Made by a program: the position numbers and the translations under genes. The notes under the pieces were generated by a model. It saw only the letters and a list, made by a program, of their open reading frames with translations. It did not search any database and was not told the DNA's origin. From Desulfobacterales bacterium (GTDB lineage Bacteria > Desulfobacterota > Desulfobacteria > Desulfobacterales > JAIPEE01), in NCBI GenBank assembly GCA_021737275.1, contig JAIPEE010000012.1, positions 1-64,000 on the forward strand: DNA of 64,000 nt, in the 5' to 3' direction. This document shows, piece by piece, positions 1 to 9,074 of the stretch (within the stretch, counting starts at the first letter, position 1; the number at the start of each line of letters is the position of its first letter).

Positions 1-219
1 AAAATTCAAACCGCCAAATGAGCCATTTTGTACCTGACTGTAGTAAAGGGTGCACCGTTAATTGTAAAAGAGCAAATTGTTAAAAATCATCCACCTATAA
101 AATGAGATGCCAGGTGGAGCTGTAACTCTAAACTTTAGATCTTAATAAAAAGCTCTATTAAAAGAACATTAGGCGTTACTATAAAATCCAATTAATATTT
201 TTTTCAGAGGTCATTTTCC
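1..219. other. left-edge non-coding stretch
   Basis: I see no supportable gene in this AT-rich stretch. Only short open frames occur, all stopped within about 30 codons. It ends with the TTG start region of the first glycosyltransferase; a Shine-Dalgarno-like AGAGG sits at 206-210. Confidence 0.5.
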
Positions 220-1335
220 TTGTCAGAAAATAATTTGAATGTACTTTTTGTAGGAACAACATATCCTTTCAATAAAAAAGATTGGCGTGGTACATTTACA
301 GCAAATCTCGTTAATGCGCTTAGTTCTAAAGAAAATATCAATCTTGGCGTATGGTTGCCTCCTGGTGATTTGCCGGCAAATGCTAAAATTCTTTCATTAC
401 GATCTGAATCTGATTTTCTTTATAAACTCATGATGCAAGGAGGTATAGCACATCTCTTACGTTCTAAAAAACTTTTGGCAGCGGGTTCAATATGTAAATT
501 GCTTTTGAACCTTAGAAAAATGTATAAACGTGAACGTAATAATGATATTGCCCATATCAACTGGCTCCAAAATGCCATACCCCTCTATGGATATTCAATA
601 CCGGCAGTAATATCAGTATTAGGAAGTGATTTTGGCTTACTTAAATTTCCAGGAATGAAATGCTTGCTGCGAAATGTCATGAAACAAAGAAAATGCATTA
701 TTGCTCCTAATGCTGAATGGATGGTTACTGATCTTGAAAATTTTTTTGGAGATATAGCAAAAATTATAACGGTTCCTTATGGCGTTGATGTAAAATGGTT
801 TCAAATAAAAAGAAATTTTAAGGCTGAGGCCCCTTTGAAATGGATTTCTGTCATTCGTTTAACAAAAAACAAAATAGGACCCTTGTTTGAATGGGGGAAA
901 AATGTTTTTAATGAGAGAAATGAACTTCATCTTTTTGGTCCAAATCAGGAAAATATTGATATACCCGATTGGGTAAAATATCATGGACCTGTACGACCCT
1001 CAATTTTGAATAATAAATGGTTTCCTGAAGCAACAGGCTTTATTACACTAAGTCGACATGATGAAGGACGCCCCCAGGTTATTCTTGAAGCAATGGCCTC
1101 GGGGTTACCGGTTATCGCTTCAAACCTAAAAGCTCATACTGATGTTATTCAACATAGAGAAACGGGTTATATTGTTACATCTCAAAAACAATTATTAGAA
1201 TCGATTTGTTTTCTCTCAAACCCTGTCAACAACTTGTATGTTGGAAATAAATCTAAAAAACGGATAAAAAAACACATTGGCACCTGGGATGACTGCGCAA
1301 ATCGCTTTAATAATATTTATCAATCTCTAATTTAA
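220..1335 (+). CDS. glycosyltransferase family 4
   Basis: A 371-residue GT-B glycosyltransferase, probably cytoplasmic or peripheral, adding a sugar to a surface polysaccharide or lipid-linked intermediate. The C-terminal half has the GT4 signature: a donor-site stretch with EGRPQVILEAMASGLPVIAS near residues 285-305, and GVDVKWF in the middle, which resembles the usual 'PxGVD' loop. The start is TTG at 220, about nine bases after AGAGG. It is followed after 10 bp by an epimerase and then an overlapping GT2 gene, so the three form a polysaccharide operon whose earlier part lies outside the window. The sugar and acceptor cannot be told from sequence. Confidence 0.85.
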   Translation: MSENNLNVLFVGTTYPFNKKDWRGTFTANLVNALSSKENINLGVWLPPGDLPANAKILSLRSESDFLYKLMMQGGIAHLLRSKKLLAAGSICKLLLNLRKMYKRERNNDIAHINWLQNAIPLYGYSIPAVISVLGSDFGLLKFPGMKCLLRNVMKQRKCIIAPNAEWMVTDLENFFGDIAKIITVPYGVDVKWFQIKRNFKAEAPLKWISVIRLTKNKIGPLFEWGKNVFNERNELHLFGPNQENIDIPDWVKYHGPVRPSILNNKWFPEATGFITLSRHDEGRPQVILEAMASGLPVIASNLKAHTDVIQHRETGYIVTSQKQLLESICFLSNPVNNLYVGNKSKKRIKKHIGTWDDCANRFNNIYQSLI

Positions 1336-1345
1336 CAGGTGGTAT

Positions 1346-2269
1346 ATGAGCAGATCAAAAATATTACTTCTCGGTGGGTCCGGTTATATGGGCCGGAGCT
1401 TATCTTCTGCAATAAATAGCAATGATTATGAGATCCATGTAATTTCTCCACATTTACCTGACCCTAAAGATGATCTGATTATTTACCATCAAGGCAGTCT
1501 GGATAATAAAGCCTTATTAGAAGAGACAATCCCAATCTGTGATACAATTATTCACCTTGCATCCACAACCACTCCGGGCGATTCAGCAACTGATCCAACA
1601 ATTGAAGTTGATCAAAATATTTCTCCAACAATTAAATTTTTAGACTACCTAAGCAGTTATAAAAATAAAAACTTAATTTTTATCTCTTCAGGCGGTGCAA
1701 TATACAATTCATTTTTGGATTGTCCTATAAAAGAGTCACACCCATTTTATCCCTTATCTTTTTATGGTGCTGCCAAATTATCTTTAGAGTTTTTTTTGCA
1801 AACTTTTTCAAATAAATATAACTTCAACTTAAAAATATTAAGACCCTCTAATCTTTATGGGCCAGGCCAGCCGCTTCGTGAAGGTTTTGGATTAATCAGA
1901 ACGATACTTCAAAATCTTAAAGATGATAAAACAATGGAAATATGGGGTGATGGTGAAATTGTCCGTGATTATATATATATAGAAGATATGATCAATGCAA
2001 TTTTAACATTTATTAAATATCCCTCATTAAATGGGATATTCAATATTAGCTCTAATAGTGGATATAATATAAACCAGGTTATTCATATTATTGAAAATGT
2101 ATGTGATAAAAAGCTAAAATACAAATATACCAAACAAAGAAAAATTGATATAAAATCGGTTATTCTTGATAATACTAAAATTCAGAGCAAGTGTGACTGG
2201 AAAGCAAAAACAAATCTTGAAACAGGGATACGCAACACATGGAATTGGTTGATAAAAGAAAAAAAATAA
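1346..2269 (+). CDS. NAD-dependent epimerase/dehydratase (extended SDR)
   Basis: A 307-residue extended short-chain dehydrogenase of the UDP-glucose 4-epimerase/dehydratase type, acting on a nucleotide sugar. The N-terminus carries the Rossmann motif GGSGYMG (residues 9-15). The catalytic Tyr and Lys are in YGAAK (about residue 139), preceded by a Ser-rich ISSGG segment, and NLYGPGQ follows as in GalE relatives. The ATG at 1346 has CAGGTGG just upstream. The gene overlaps the next glycosyltransferase by 31 bp, indicating translational coupling. The exact reaction (4-epimerase, dehydratase or reductase) is not resolved. Confidence 0.85.
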   Translation: MSRSKILLLGGSGYMGRSLSSAINSNDYEIHVISPHLPDPKDDLIIYHQGSLDNKALLEETIPICDTIIHLASTTTPGDSATDPTIEVDQNISPTIKFLDYLSSYKNKNLIFISSGGAIYNSFLDCPIKESHPFYPLSFYGAAKLSLEFFLQTFSNKYNFNLKILRPSNLYGPGQPLREGFGLIRTILQNLKDDKTMEIWGDGEIVRDYIYIEDMINAILTFIKYPSLNGIFNISSNSGYNINQVIHIIENVCDKKLKYKYTKQRKIDIKSVILDNTKIQSKCDWKAKTNLETGIRNTWNWLIKEKK

Positions 2270-3279
2270 ACCCGATTTGTTCAATTTGTGTTGCAAATTA
2301 TAATGGAATTAAATTTATCGACGCTTGTATTGATTCGGTTCTCAATCAAGACTGCAATTTTGAAATTGAATTACTCATCCATGATGATGCTTCTACAGAT
2401 AATTCTGTTGAACACATTAAATCCAAATATCCTTTTTTAACATTAATTGAAAGTAAATCAAATGTTGGCTTTTGTGTGAGTAATAATCGGTTGGCTGCTA
2501 TTGCAAGAGGTGAATACATTCTTTTTCTTAATAATGATGCTGTTCTTTTCCCTGATGCCATTAAAACATTATTCCACCACGCCACTCAAAAGGATGGTTC
2601 AAATAAAATACTTGGTCTTCCGCAATATAACGCGTCAACGGATAAAATTATTGATATTGGAAGCACATTTGATATTTTTTTAAATCCCGTACCCAATTTA
2701 TCTCCTGTTAGAAAAGAAGTTGGAATGGTAATTGGTGCCTGCTTGTGGATACCAAAACCTTTTTGGGAAGAATTAGGCGGTTTCCCGGACTGGTTTAACA
2801 CGTTAGCTGAAGATATGTACATTTCCTGCCTGTCACGATTAAAAGGATTTCCGGTTAATGTGATTCATGCTTCAGGTTTTTATCATTGGGTTGGTCGTAG
2901 TCTTGGCGGAGGTAAAGTGACAAAGAATCGTTTAGTAACCTCAATTAAAAGAAGAACGTTGAGTGAATTAAACAAGACCTATGTAATGATTTTGTGCTAT
3001 CCCACAATTTTTTTTCAATTCATTTTTCCCCTGCATTTAATATTACTTTTTGGGGAAGGATTATTACTTTGCACTATTAAAAAAGATTCAACAATCTTTA
3101 AATCAATATACTTTCATGTATTCGTATCTCTTTGGTCTAACAGGAAAAGGTTGTTACGTTTACGAAAAAAATTTCAAAATGAAAAAAAAATTAATTCGTT
3201 AAATTATTTTTCTACTTTTAGTCTTATTCCACATAAATTACGAATGCTGTTAAAACATGGCATTCCAGAATTATTTTAA
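2239..3279 (+). CDS. glycosyltransferase family 2
   Basis: A 346-residue GT-A glycosyltransferase. It shows CVANYNG near the N-terminus, an HDDASTDNS segment equivalent to the usual 'DDgStD' nucleotide-sugar site, and FLNNDA as the metal-binding DxD-like motif. The C-terminal 100 residues contain a hydrophobic stretch (about 250-280) that may anchor it to the inner membrane. The start lies inside the preceding epimerase gene (31 bp overlap), with AGGGA before the ATG. It is the last gene of the + strand polysaccharide operon and converges on the VKOR-DsbA gene. The sugar specificity is unknown. Confidence 0.83.
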   Translation: MELVDKRKKINPICSICVANYNGIKFIDACIDSVLNQDCNFEIELLIHDDASTDNSVEHIKSKYPFLTLIESKSNVGFCVSNNRLAAIARGEYILFLNNDAVLFPDAIKTLFHHATQKDGSNKILGLPQYNASTDKIIDIGSTFDIFLNPVPNLSPVRKEVGMVIGACLWIPKPFWEELGGFPDWFNTLAEDMYISCLSRLKGFPVNVIHASGFYHWVGRSLGGGKVTKNRLVTSIKRRTLSELNKTYVMILCYPTIFFQFIFPLHLILLFGEGLLLCTIKKDSTIFKSIYFHVFVSLWSNRKRLLRLRKKFQNEKKINSLNYFSTFSLIPHKLRMLLKHGIPELF

Positions 3280-3313
3280 CAATATTCGTAAGTATACTGC
3301 TACAGTTAAACAA

Positions 3314-4510
3314 TTATTTCTTTCCAAATTTATACTTCTCAATAATATCAGAAGGAATTACCCCTGCATATGTTTTACCGTCTATTTCGTATGTAGGCGT
3401 GCCCACAATACCTGCCTTAATACCAATTGCAATATCCTTTTTAAGTAATAGCCTTATCTGAGTATTATTCAAAGCCCAGCGCAACTCATTATCTTTAAAG
3501 TTTGTTTTATCAGCAATGTCCTTTAAACTGATTGAACCTTCAGAGTGATCTATATTAAAAAGGACATCATTCATTTCCCAGAAATGACCATTCATCCCCG
3601 CGTAAATTGCAAGCATTGCCATCCGCCCGGCACCCTTATGAAGATCTTCATTAATAGCAGCATTGAACTCCTTGTCCAATGGAAAATTAACATGCACCAA
3701 TCTTATTTTGTCTGAATTTTCAGCAACAAAATTTCTTAAATAAAAATGCATCTTCTTACATTGAAAACATAAATAATCAGTATATTCAACTATTGTAATT
3801 TCCGGAACTTCTGCGCCGATCCAGGGATGACCATCCTCGGTAATCCCCTGTGAAATGCCAGAAACTGTTTCATGGATTTCCATATTCCAATAATCTTCAA
3901 AAGTTAAAAAAACGGTTGCCGATATGAGAAAGAATAATAAAAAAACAGGCGTTATTTTTTTTTGATTAACTCTGATATAGGTAATATCGGAAAGAATTCC
4001 ACTTAAAATGCGGCCATCGTTAAATCTTCTTATAATCAACCAGCTGTAAAACATCAACGCGAAATTTATTCCATAACTTAAAATACACATCAGGCAGTAG
4101 CTATGTATAAAAAAAGACGAAATTACTGATAGAATCAAACTGTAAAATGAATATAATGATGCCGTAATAAAAAAAATCGGCCAGATCTGTTTTCGTTTTG
4201 CTGTTGTATGATATGCATATGGTAACAACAATAACAAAAACATATATCCAAAAACGCCCCAGACCGGAACAGGAACTCCAAAAAAAATTGAATATGAGCT
4301 TTGTGAAACGGTATCACAGTTAAAACTTTTTGAAATTGCACAAAAACTACTATAATTTATATCAGTATATACCCTGTGATGAGAAAAGGATAAATAGCCG
4401 GCGTTAATCAACCCGGCCAATGTTAATAGGCATACCGGTATAAAATAAAAAAGGAAATGAAGTGATTTTTTTTGATTGTTGATTACAGGATCGATAATAT
4501 CATTATTCAT
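3314..4510 (-). CDS. VKOR-DsbA fusion, disulfide-bond-forming enzyme
   Basis: A 398-residue membrane protein that should oxidise periplasmic cysteines and pass electrons to quinone. The N-terminal half is a vitamin K epoxide reductase-type domain with several membrane segments, loop cysteines C57 and C65 and the active-site C139-x-x-C142. After a further membrane segment (about 187-205) comes a DsbA/thioredoxin-like domain with C248-x-x-C251 and a GTPTYEIDG cis-proline loop near the end. The fusion replaces separate DsbA and DsbB. It is the last gene of the pilin/GT39 block, so the two Cys-containing pilins are plausible substrates (inference). Confidence 0.9.
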   Translation of the reverse strand: MNNDIIDPVINNQKKSLHFLFYFIPVCLLTLAGLINAGYLSFSHHRVYTDINYSSFCAISKSFNCDTVSQSSYSIFFGVPVPVWGVFGYMFLLLLLPYAYHTTAKRKQIWPIFFITASLYSFYSLILSVISSFFIHSYCLMCILSYGINFALMFYSWLIIRRFNDGRILSGILSDITYIRVNQKKITPVFLLFFLISATVFLTFEDYWNMEIHETVSGISQGITEDGHPWIGAEVPEITIVEYTDYLCFQCKKMHFYLRNFVAENSDKIRLVHVNFPLDKEFNAAINEDLHKGAGRMAMLAIYAGMNGHFWEMNDVLFNIDHSEGSISLKDIADKTNFKDNELRWALNNTQIRLLLKKDIAIGIKAGIVGTPTYEIDGKTYAGVIPSDIIEKYKFGKK

Positions 4511-4589
4511 TTTTAGATTTCTACTTATCTTTTATAAAATACGAAAAACCTTACCCTCAATCAGATAAAACCGTATCATGAAAAACAAA

Positions 4590-5027
4590 TTAAAAGTCTT
4601 TTGAATAAACACCATTCTGAGCAGCATTTGACCAATCAGATGCCTGAGATCGATATGATAAGGGACAACGATTACTTCCATCTTTCACCGCGATTATATA
4701 GCTGTCATTTGAATTATTAGAAACGGTTGCCGTGTTCGTTCCATTACACGTGTAAACAATATTTTTCGGAGAGGACGGGAATGTCACATTTCGGGTTCCA
4801 TTTGTCGGGTTTTGATAACTCTCATTTGTCGGTATGGAAAAGTAGCCGGATAAAAACACCGAAATAGCATTTGCATCGGATTCAGCTTGTTTACAATATG
4901 CCTTATTTCGATAAACGATAAAATTCGGAATAACTATAGCTGTCAAAATGCCAATGATTCCAATTACAATTATGAGTTCGATCAGGGTAAAACCATACTC
5001 CTTTTGGATTCTGCACATATTTTTCAT
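4590..5027 (-). CDS. type IV pilin-like protein (second pilin)
   Basis: A 145-residue prepilin. The leader ends in ...EYG and is followed by FTLIELIIV, with the conserved Glu at mature position 5 and a long hydrophobic helix, so prepilin peptidase should cut after G12. Cysteines at 45, 94 and 121 allow a D-region-type disulfide, and the C-terminal half is rich in Asn, Ser and Thr, possible O-glycan sites. AGAGG lies about eight bases before the ATG. It lies 40 bp downstream of the GT39-like gene on the same strand and resembles the major pilin at 6897-7313 (shared NFI-YRNK and SDAN segments). It may be a minor pilin or alternative subunit. Confidence 0.88.
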   Translation of the reverse strand: MKNMCRIQKEYGFTLIELIIVIGIIGILTAIVIPNFIVYRNKAYCKQAESDANAISVFLSGYFSIPTNESYQNPTNGTRNVTFPSSPKNIVYTCNGTNTATVSNNSNDSYIIAVKDGSNRCPLSYRSQASDWSNAAQNGVYSKDF

Positions 5028-5067
5028 TAGTTAGCCTCTATGAATAAGTTTTGATAAATTACCATAT

Positions 5068-6786
5068 TCAATTTTGAACTTCAAGCGCCAGAAGCAGCAC
5101 ATTGTTCTTTTCATACAACACCCTGGTGTGCTTCTTAAACACATTTAAAAACACCGTCTGTTCAGCTTCAGGAAGTGTTCTGAGCCAGTTGAAAAACGTA
5201 CCCTTGTTAATAATCACATGGGTAGTCCCATATCGCATCAGTTTTCTTAAAAGATCTTTTTCCAAATATTGATCTGCTGTTTTCTTGTAAAAATCTTCTG
5301 CAAGGTGAACCTTTCTATCGACATAATAGGTTCTGTCTCCAATAGAAAGACATAAAACCCGCGCATCCATGGGTAAAGTATTGTTGGCATAACAAATCAC
5401 CGGATGCTCTATGCGGAACCGGCTGATATAGGCATCACGATCCACCGCGCCGGAAAGGTAATCAAGGGGCCGTATATGGTGGAACAGTTCATGGATATAA
5501 TTAGCATTGTAGGCAAAAGCAGACAATATCACAGCGGTAAAAACGGCCAGTCCGAGTTTTTTCTTGTGTCCGGATAACAATGAAATTCTGTCTGCCATAT
5601 TCCTGATACCGAAAATTGACAAGACCACAAGCGGCGGAATGGCCGGTGCCATATACCTGATACGGAAATCAGCCTTGAAAAAAACAAACAACATAAATAA
5701 TGTCGTAAAAATGACAAATACGGTCCTATGTACCTTAAACGCTTCAAAAGGAAGCCGTCTAAAACGGACAAAGGCCATCAAGGGGAGCAGCAGTAAAAAT
5801 GGATTCAGCTTACCGTCAAAATACTTTGGAACGTCATCCTTCCCTTGAAAAAATGCCCGGATAGGAATGGACAGGGTTTGCACAAAAGATTCCCCGTAGA
5901 CATGGCGCCGCATCCAAAAGGCGTTTTTCGGTAAAGACTTTTCTTTTCCAACTTCAATGGGTACAGGCGTAGCGGGACGGTTAAAAACATTATTATAAAG
6001 GGGGTAAACAGGATTATATTTCCAGATAATATTTCTGACCATCCAGGGAGAAAAGAATACCAGTGCGATCAATATAAAGACAGTGGCCCAGCCCAGCCCG
6101 GAAAAAGAGTGCTTGTATCGCAGCCGAATCTCCTTTTTTGGAACAAGCCTGTTTTTTTTTGATGAATATAAAATTGGGATAATTCCTCCCATGATGGGAA
6201 GTAAAATCAGGCCATTATATTTGGTTCCTAATGCAAGGCCGCAAGCGATCCCTGCCGGTATTAGAAAACGCAGTGAAAAATCCGTATCGTACCATTTAAT
6301 CAGCAGATAAAGGGAGGCCCATGAAAAAAAAACCAACCCCAAATCCACGTAAACGGTCACAGAAAGCTTGATAATCACCGGGATGGTCAAAAAAAAGAGA
6401 GCCCCAATCAAACCATAAACCTTATTCAGCACCTGTTTGAGGTATCGATAGATCAGTCCGGCTGTGAGCAGCGCAAAAATAAAGTGAAGATATTTGGCTG
6501 CAATATCATTTTTAAAATACAGGGCCGACAGATAAAGCAGATCCAGATTCATGGGGAAATAAGAGAACTGGATGGATGGGATCTCGTAGATTCCGCCATG
6601 AGCCAGATACATTTTGGGGATGGTCAGATGGTGGGTCAGTGCATCCCGGCTGACAGGCGGCACACTTGCCAAGGTTAAAACACACAAAATAACAATGACA
6701 ATACCAGCCAAAAGTAACAGGCACAAACGAAAATGCCATGCAGATTTATTTAACGGTGGGTTGGGATAATTAAATGAAATGCCCAT
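5068..6786 (-). CDS. GT39/ArnT-like membrane glycosyltransferase
   Basis: A 572-residue integral membrane protein of the dolichyl-phosphate-mannose mannosyltransferase (GT-C) superfamily. After the first membrane segment there is a periplasmic loop with SRDALTHH, where an acidic residue is expected for lipid-linked sugar transfer, followed by about ten hydrophobic segments to residue 430 and a soluble C-terminal domain. Such enzymes move a sugar from a polyprenyl carrier to lipid or protein outside the membrane. It lies between two pilin genes, so pilin glycosylation is an attractive role but is inferred from context only. The ATG at 6786 has AAGGCAGGG upstream. Confidence 0.8.
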   Translation of the reverse strand: MGISFNYPNPPLNKSAWHFRLCLLLLAGIVIVILCVLTLASVPPVSRDALTHHLTIPKMYLAHGGIYEIPSIQFSYFPMNLDLLYLSALYFKNDIAAKYLHFIFALLTAGLIYRYLKQVLNKVYGLIGALFFLTIPVIIKLSVTVYVDLGLVFFSWASLYLLIKWYDTDFSLRFLIPAGIACGLALGTKYNGLILLPIMGGIIPILYSSKKNRLVPKKEIRLRYKHSFSGLGWATVFILIALVFFSPWMVRNIIWKYNPVYPLYNNVFNRPATPVPIEVGKEKSLPKNAFWMRRHVYGESFVQTLSIPIRAFFQGKDDVPKYFDGKLNPFLLLLPLMAFVRFRRLPFEAFKVHRTVFVIFTTLFMLFVFFKADFRIRYMAPAIPPLVVLSIFGIRNMADRISLLSGHKKKLGLAVFTAVILSAFAYNANYIHELFHHIRPLDYLSGAVDRDAYISRFRIEHPVICYANNTLPMDARVLCLSIGDRTYYVDRKVHLAEDFYKKTADQYLEKDLLRKLMRYGTTHVIINKGTFFNWLRTLPEAEQTVFLNVFKKHTRVLYEKNNVLLLALEVQN

Positions 6787-6840
6787 TGCCCTGCCTTTGT
6801 AAAAAAAGTAGAACTTAAATCAACTGAGAAATATCAATAA

Positions 6841-6872
6841 AAAAAAGGGGAAGTAATCTTCCCCTTTTTTTT
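6841..6872 (-). terminator. Rho-independent terminator after the major pilin
   Basis: The arms GGGGAAG and CTTCCCC enclose a 4-base TAAT loop and are flanked by A and T runs on both sides, so the hairpin can work in either direction. It lies 25 bp past the stop of the major pilin and before the GT39 gene. It probably makes the pilin message abundant and lets only part of transcription continue. Confidence 0.85.
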
Positions 6873-6896
6873 ATTTTCATTAGTAAATTCAGATTA

Positions 6897-7313
6897 TCAG
6901 TTTGACAGTATCTTTATATACGTGCCGTTACCATCCCAATACCCGGTTGGGTTAGCAGTAGCATCCATAGCATCTTGGTATTCATCCGGACAACGTCCAC
7001 TTGCATCGTCAACAGTAATTTCAATTTCGTTTACATCCGTTGCATCAAGGTCCCATGTATTGTTATTGGAAAGGTTATCCCTCACATCGAGACTGCCCTT
7101 GGTTACAGATTGATTGACCGGAATGGAGAAATAATCTGCTACAGCAGCCGTAATGAAGTTGGCATCAGACTCTGTTGAAGAACAAAAAGTCTTGTTTCGA
7201 TAAGCAATAAAGTTAGGAATGGCTATAGCTGCCAGAATACCGATAATTGCAATAACGATCATCAGCTCGATCAGGGTAAAACCTTTTTGATTGTTCAGTT
7301 TAAATTTTTTCAT
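6897..7313 (-). CDS. pilA: type IV major pilin
   Basis: A 138-residue type IV pilin precursor. The short basic leader ends at G11, followed by [18 protein letters not shown] with Glu at mature position 5 and NFIAYRNK at the end of the helix. C44 in the helix and C108 near the C-terminus could form the stabilising disulfide. It is longer than the roughly 60-residue Geobacter conductive pilin, so a nanowire role cannot be assumed. A near-perfect sigma-54 promoter at 7451-7466 and the adjacent pilR gene show how it is controlled. A strong terminator follows. Downstream come the GT39 gene, a second pilin and VKOR-DsbA. Confidence 0.93.
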   Translation of the reverse strand: MKKFKLNNQKGFTLIELMIVIAIIGILAAIAIPNFIAYRNKTFCSSTESDANFITAAVADYFSIPVNQSVTKGSLDVRDNLSNNNTWDLDATDVNEIEITVDDASGRCPDEYQDAMDATANPTGYWDGNGTYIKILSN

Positions 7314-7408
7314 GTGTTGGCCTCCTTTAAAAATGTGAATGTTTTAGTATTAAGTAAATTGTTAAAAAAAAACCTCTTAAATGATGCTGTTTTGCTCACC
7401 CTCTTTTG

Positions 7409-7435
7409 AATAACTTTTAAGTAGTAAAAGTTATT
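7409..7435 (-). promoter_or_regulatory. 5'-UTR stem-loop of pilA
   Basis: A perfect 10-bp inverted repeat (AATAACTTTT and AAAAGTTATT) with a 7-base loop lies just downstream of the predicted transcription start of pilA. A hairpin at the extreme 5' end could stabilise the long (about 125 nt) leader. The function is inferred. Confidence 0.5.
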
Positions 7436-7450
7436 ATCAGGAAAGTATAA

Positions 7451-7466
7451 AGCAAGTCACGTGCCA
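7451..7466 (-). promoter_or_regulatory. sigma-54 (-24/-12) promoter of pilA
   Basis: Read on the - strand the site is TGGCAC, five bases (GTGAC), then TTGCT, matching the sigma-54 consensus TGGCAC-N5-TTGCW. The predicted start is near 7440, leaving a leader of about 125 nt before the pilA ATG. It fits control by the NtrC-family activator encoded directly upstream. Confidence 0.9.
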
Positions 7467-7596
7467 TTTTTGAAGTACAGTGTATTAATTTTTGTTAAAA
7501 TATTGATAATATTGTGTTTTTTATGTGTTTATACCATTTCTAATTTAAATCTTTTTTATATTATATTTGATTGTTGGTTCTTATTTTTGTAAATGG

Positions 7597-7613
7597 GTGA
7601 CAAAAATTGTCAC
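7597..7613 (-). promoter_or_regulatory. candidate PilR enhancer palindrome
   Basis: GTGACAA, three A residues, then TTGTCAC form a perfect 7-bp inverted repeat about 160-170 bp upstream of the predicted pilA start, the usual distance for an NtrC-type enhancer site. Each half contains TGTC, the core reported for PilR sites in Pseudomonas. It also lies close to the end of pilR, but has no T-run of a terminator. Confidence 0.5.
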
Positions 7614-7639
7614 TTTTGGGTTTATCATAAGTTTTTCAT

Positions 7640-9034
7640 TTATCGTTCAATACCTAGCTTGTCAAGCCTGTAACGTAACGATCTGAATGTAATTCCAAGT
7701 AGTTCCGATGCTTTATTTTTATTGTTTTTTGTACAATCAAGCGCTTTGTTGATATATGCCTTTTCAATGTCTGACAAAATACTGTCTATCATAACCCCAT
7801 GGCTAACATCATCCAGGTCAAATCGTTTGTCGTGTATACCCTCTACCCATCTGCGTTTCCTGACAGATAAAGCAAGACTGTCCGGCAAAAGAATATTGGT
7901 ACTTGAAAGCGCCACACTGCGCTCAATCAGGTTCTCAAGCTCACGAATATTTCCGGGAAAATCATATTTATTCAACAAATCAATGGCATATGAAGATATT
8001 TTTTTAACACCTTTCCCCATCTCATCAGCGTATTTATCCAGAAAATGCTGGGCAAGGGATTTTAGATCCTGTTTTCTTTCACGAAGTGGCGGCAGTTTAA
8101 TTTCGACAACATTCAGCCGATAAAACAGATCTTCTCTAAACTGTCCGGCCAGGACTTCATCAGCCAGATTTTTGTTTGTTGCTGAAATGATTCTGACATT
8201 TACAGAAATATCTTCATTGCTGCCGACAGCCTTGAATGTTCTTTCCTGAACCACCCTTAGCAGTTTAACCTGAAAGGGTGTACTCAGTTCACCAATTTCA
8301 TCCAAGAATATGGTTCCAAGGTTAGCGGCCTCAAACAACCCCATTTTATCCTGGGTAGCGCCTGTAAATGAACCCTTTTTATGGCCAAAAAGTTCACTTT
8401 CCATTAAATTTTCAGGGATACCGCCACAGTTAATCGTAACAAAGGGTTCATTTTTTCGATCACTTTGTTCATGAATGGCTTTGGCAATCAGCTCTTTTCC
8501 CGTACCGCTTTCACCGGTTATCAGAACATTGGTTTTTGTTTTTGAAAGCTGGCGGATCATGTCATAAACATGCATCATTTTAGGACTGTTACCGACAATC
8601 TTACCATAATGAACCGTTTTCTTCAGTTCATCCGTAATGATTTTTCTCTCATGATCGAGATTTTTAATATTAAGGGCATTTGATATGGTCTGTTTTAACT
8701 CTTCATTATCAAATGGTTTCGGCACATAATCATAAGCACCGAAATTCATGGCATCAACGGCCGTTTCTGTGGAAGCGTATGCTGAAATCATAATAACAAG
8801 CGTATTACGGTTTTTTTCCTTTGCCGCTTTCAACACTTCAAGACCGGTTATATCCCCAAGCCTGATATCACAAAGCAAAAGATCAAAGTTTTGTGATTCT
8901 ATCCTGGATAAGGCATCTTTGCCGTTTTCAGCACATGAGATATCATAACCTTCTTTTGTCAGCATGAACTCAAGCAGTTCACGCATGCTGGGTTCATCAT
9001 CAATGACCAGTATATGAGGTTTTTTTTCAGGCAT
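7640..9034 (-). CDS. pilR: PilR-like NtrC-family sigma-54 activator
   Basis: A 464-residue response regulator with three domains. The receiver (about 1-120) has D12/D13, phosphoacceptor D56 and K106. The central AAA+ domain has Walker A GESGTGKE (174-181) and the sigma-54 contact loop as GSFTGA (221-226, where GAFTGA is most common). The C-terminal Fis-type helix-turn-helix is at about 415-460. It should bind upstream of the -24/-12 promoter and start pilA transcription after phosphorylation. No partner kinase (PilS) is next to it; the upstream gene is pyrC, so the kinase must be encoded elsewhere. Confidence 0.88.
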   Translation of the reverse strand: MPEKKPHILVIDDEPSMRELLEFMLTKEGYDISCAENGKDALSRIESQNFDLLLCDIRLGDITGLEVLKAAKEKNRNTLVIMISAYASTETAVDAMNFGAYDYVPKPFDNEELKQTISNALNIKNLDHERKIITDELKKTVHYGKIVGNSPKMMHVYDMIRQLSKTKTNVLITGESGTGKELIAKAIHEQSDRKNEPFVTINCGGIPENLMESELFGHKKGSFTGATQDKMGLFEAANLGTIFLDEIGELSTPFQVKLLRVVQERTFKAVGSNEDISVNVRIISATNKNLADEVLAGQFREDLFYRLNVVEIKLPPLRERKQDLKSLAQHFLDKYADEMGKGVKKISSYAIDLLNKYDFPGNIRELENLIERSVALSSTNILLPDSLALSVRKRRWVEGIHDKRFDLDDVSHGVMIDSILSDIEKAYINKALDCTKNNKNKASELLGITFRSLRYRLDKLGIER

Positions 9035-9074
9035 AAATATTTTAGTCTTCTGAAGTTGGAGATTATTTCAATTA

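Noticed and set aside
1-219. Possible end of an insertion sequence at the left edge
   Set aside because: The AT-rich sequence gives only short broken frames, and no terminal repeat or transposase motif could be shown.
6897-7313. Conductive (nanowire) pilin
   Set aside because: At 138 residues it is much longer than the Geobacter-type conductive pilin and lacks its short aromatic-dense form.
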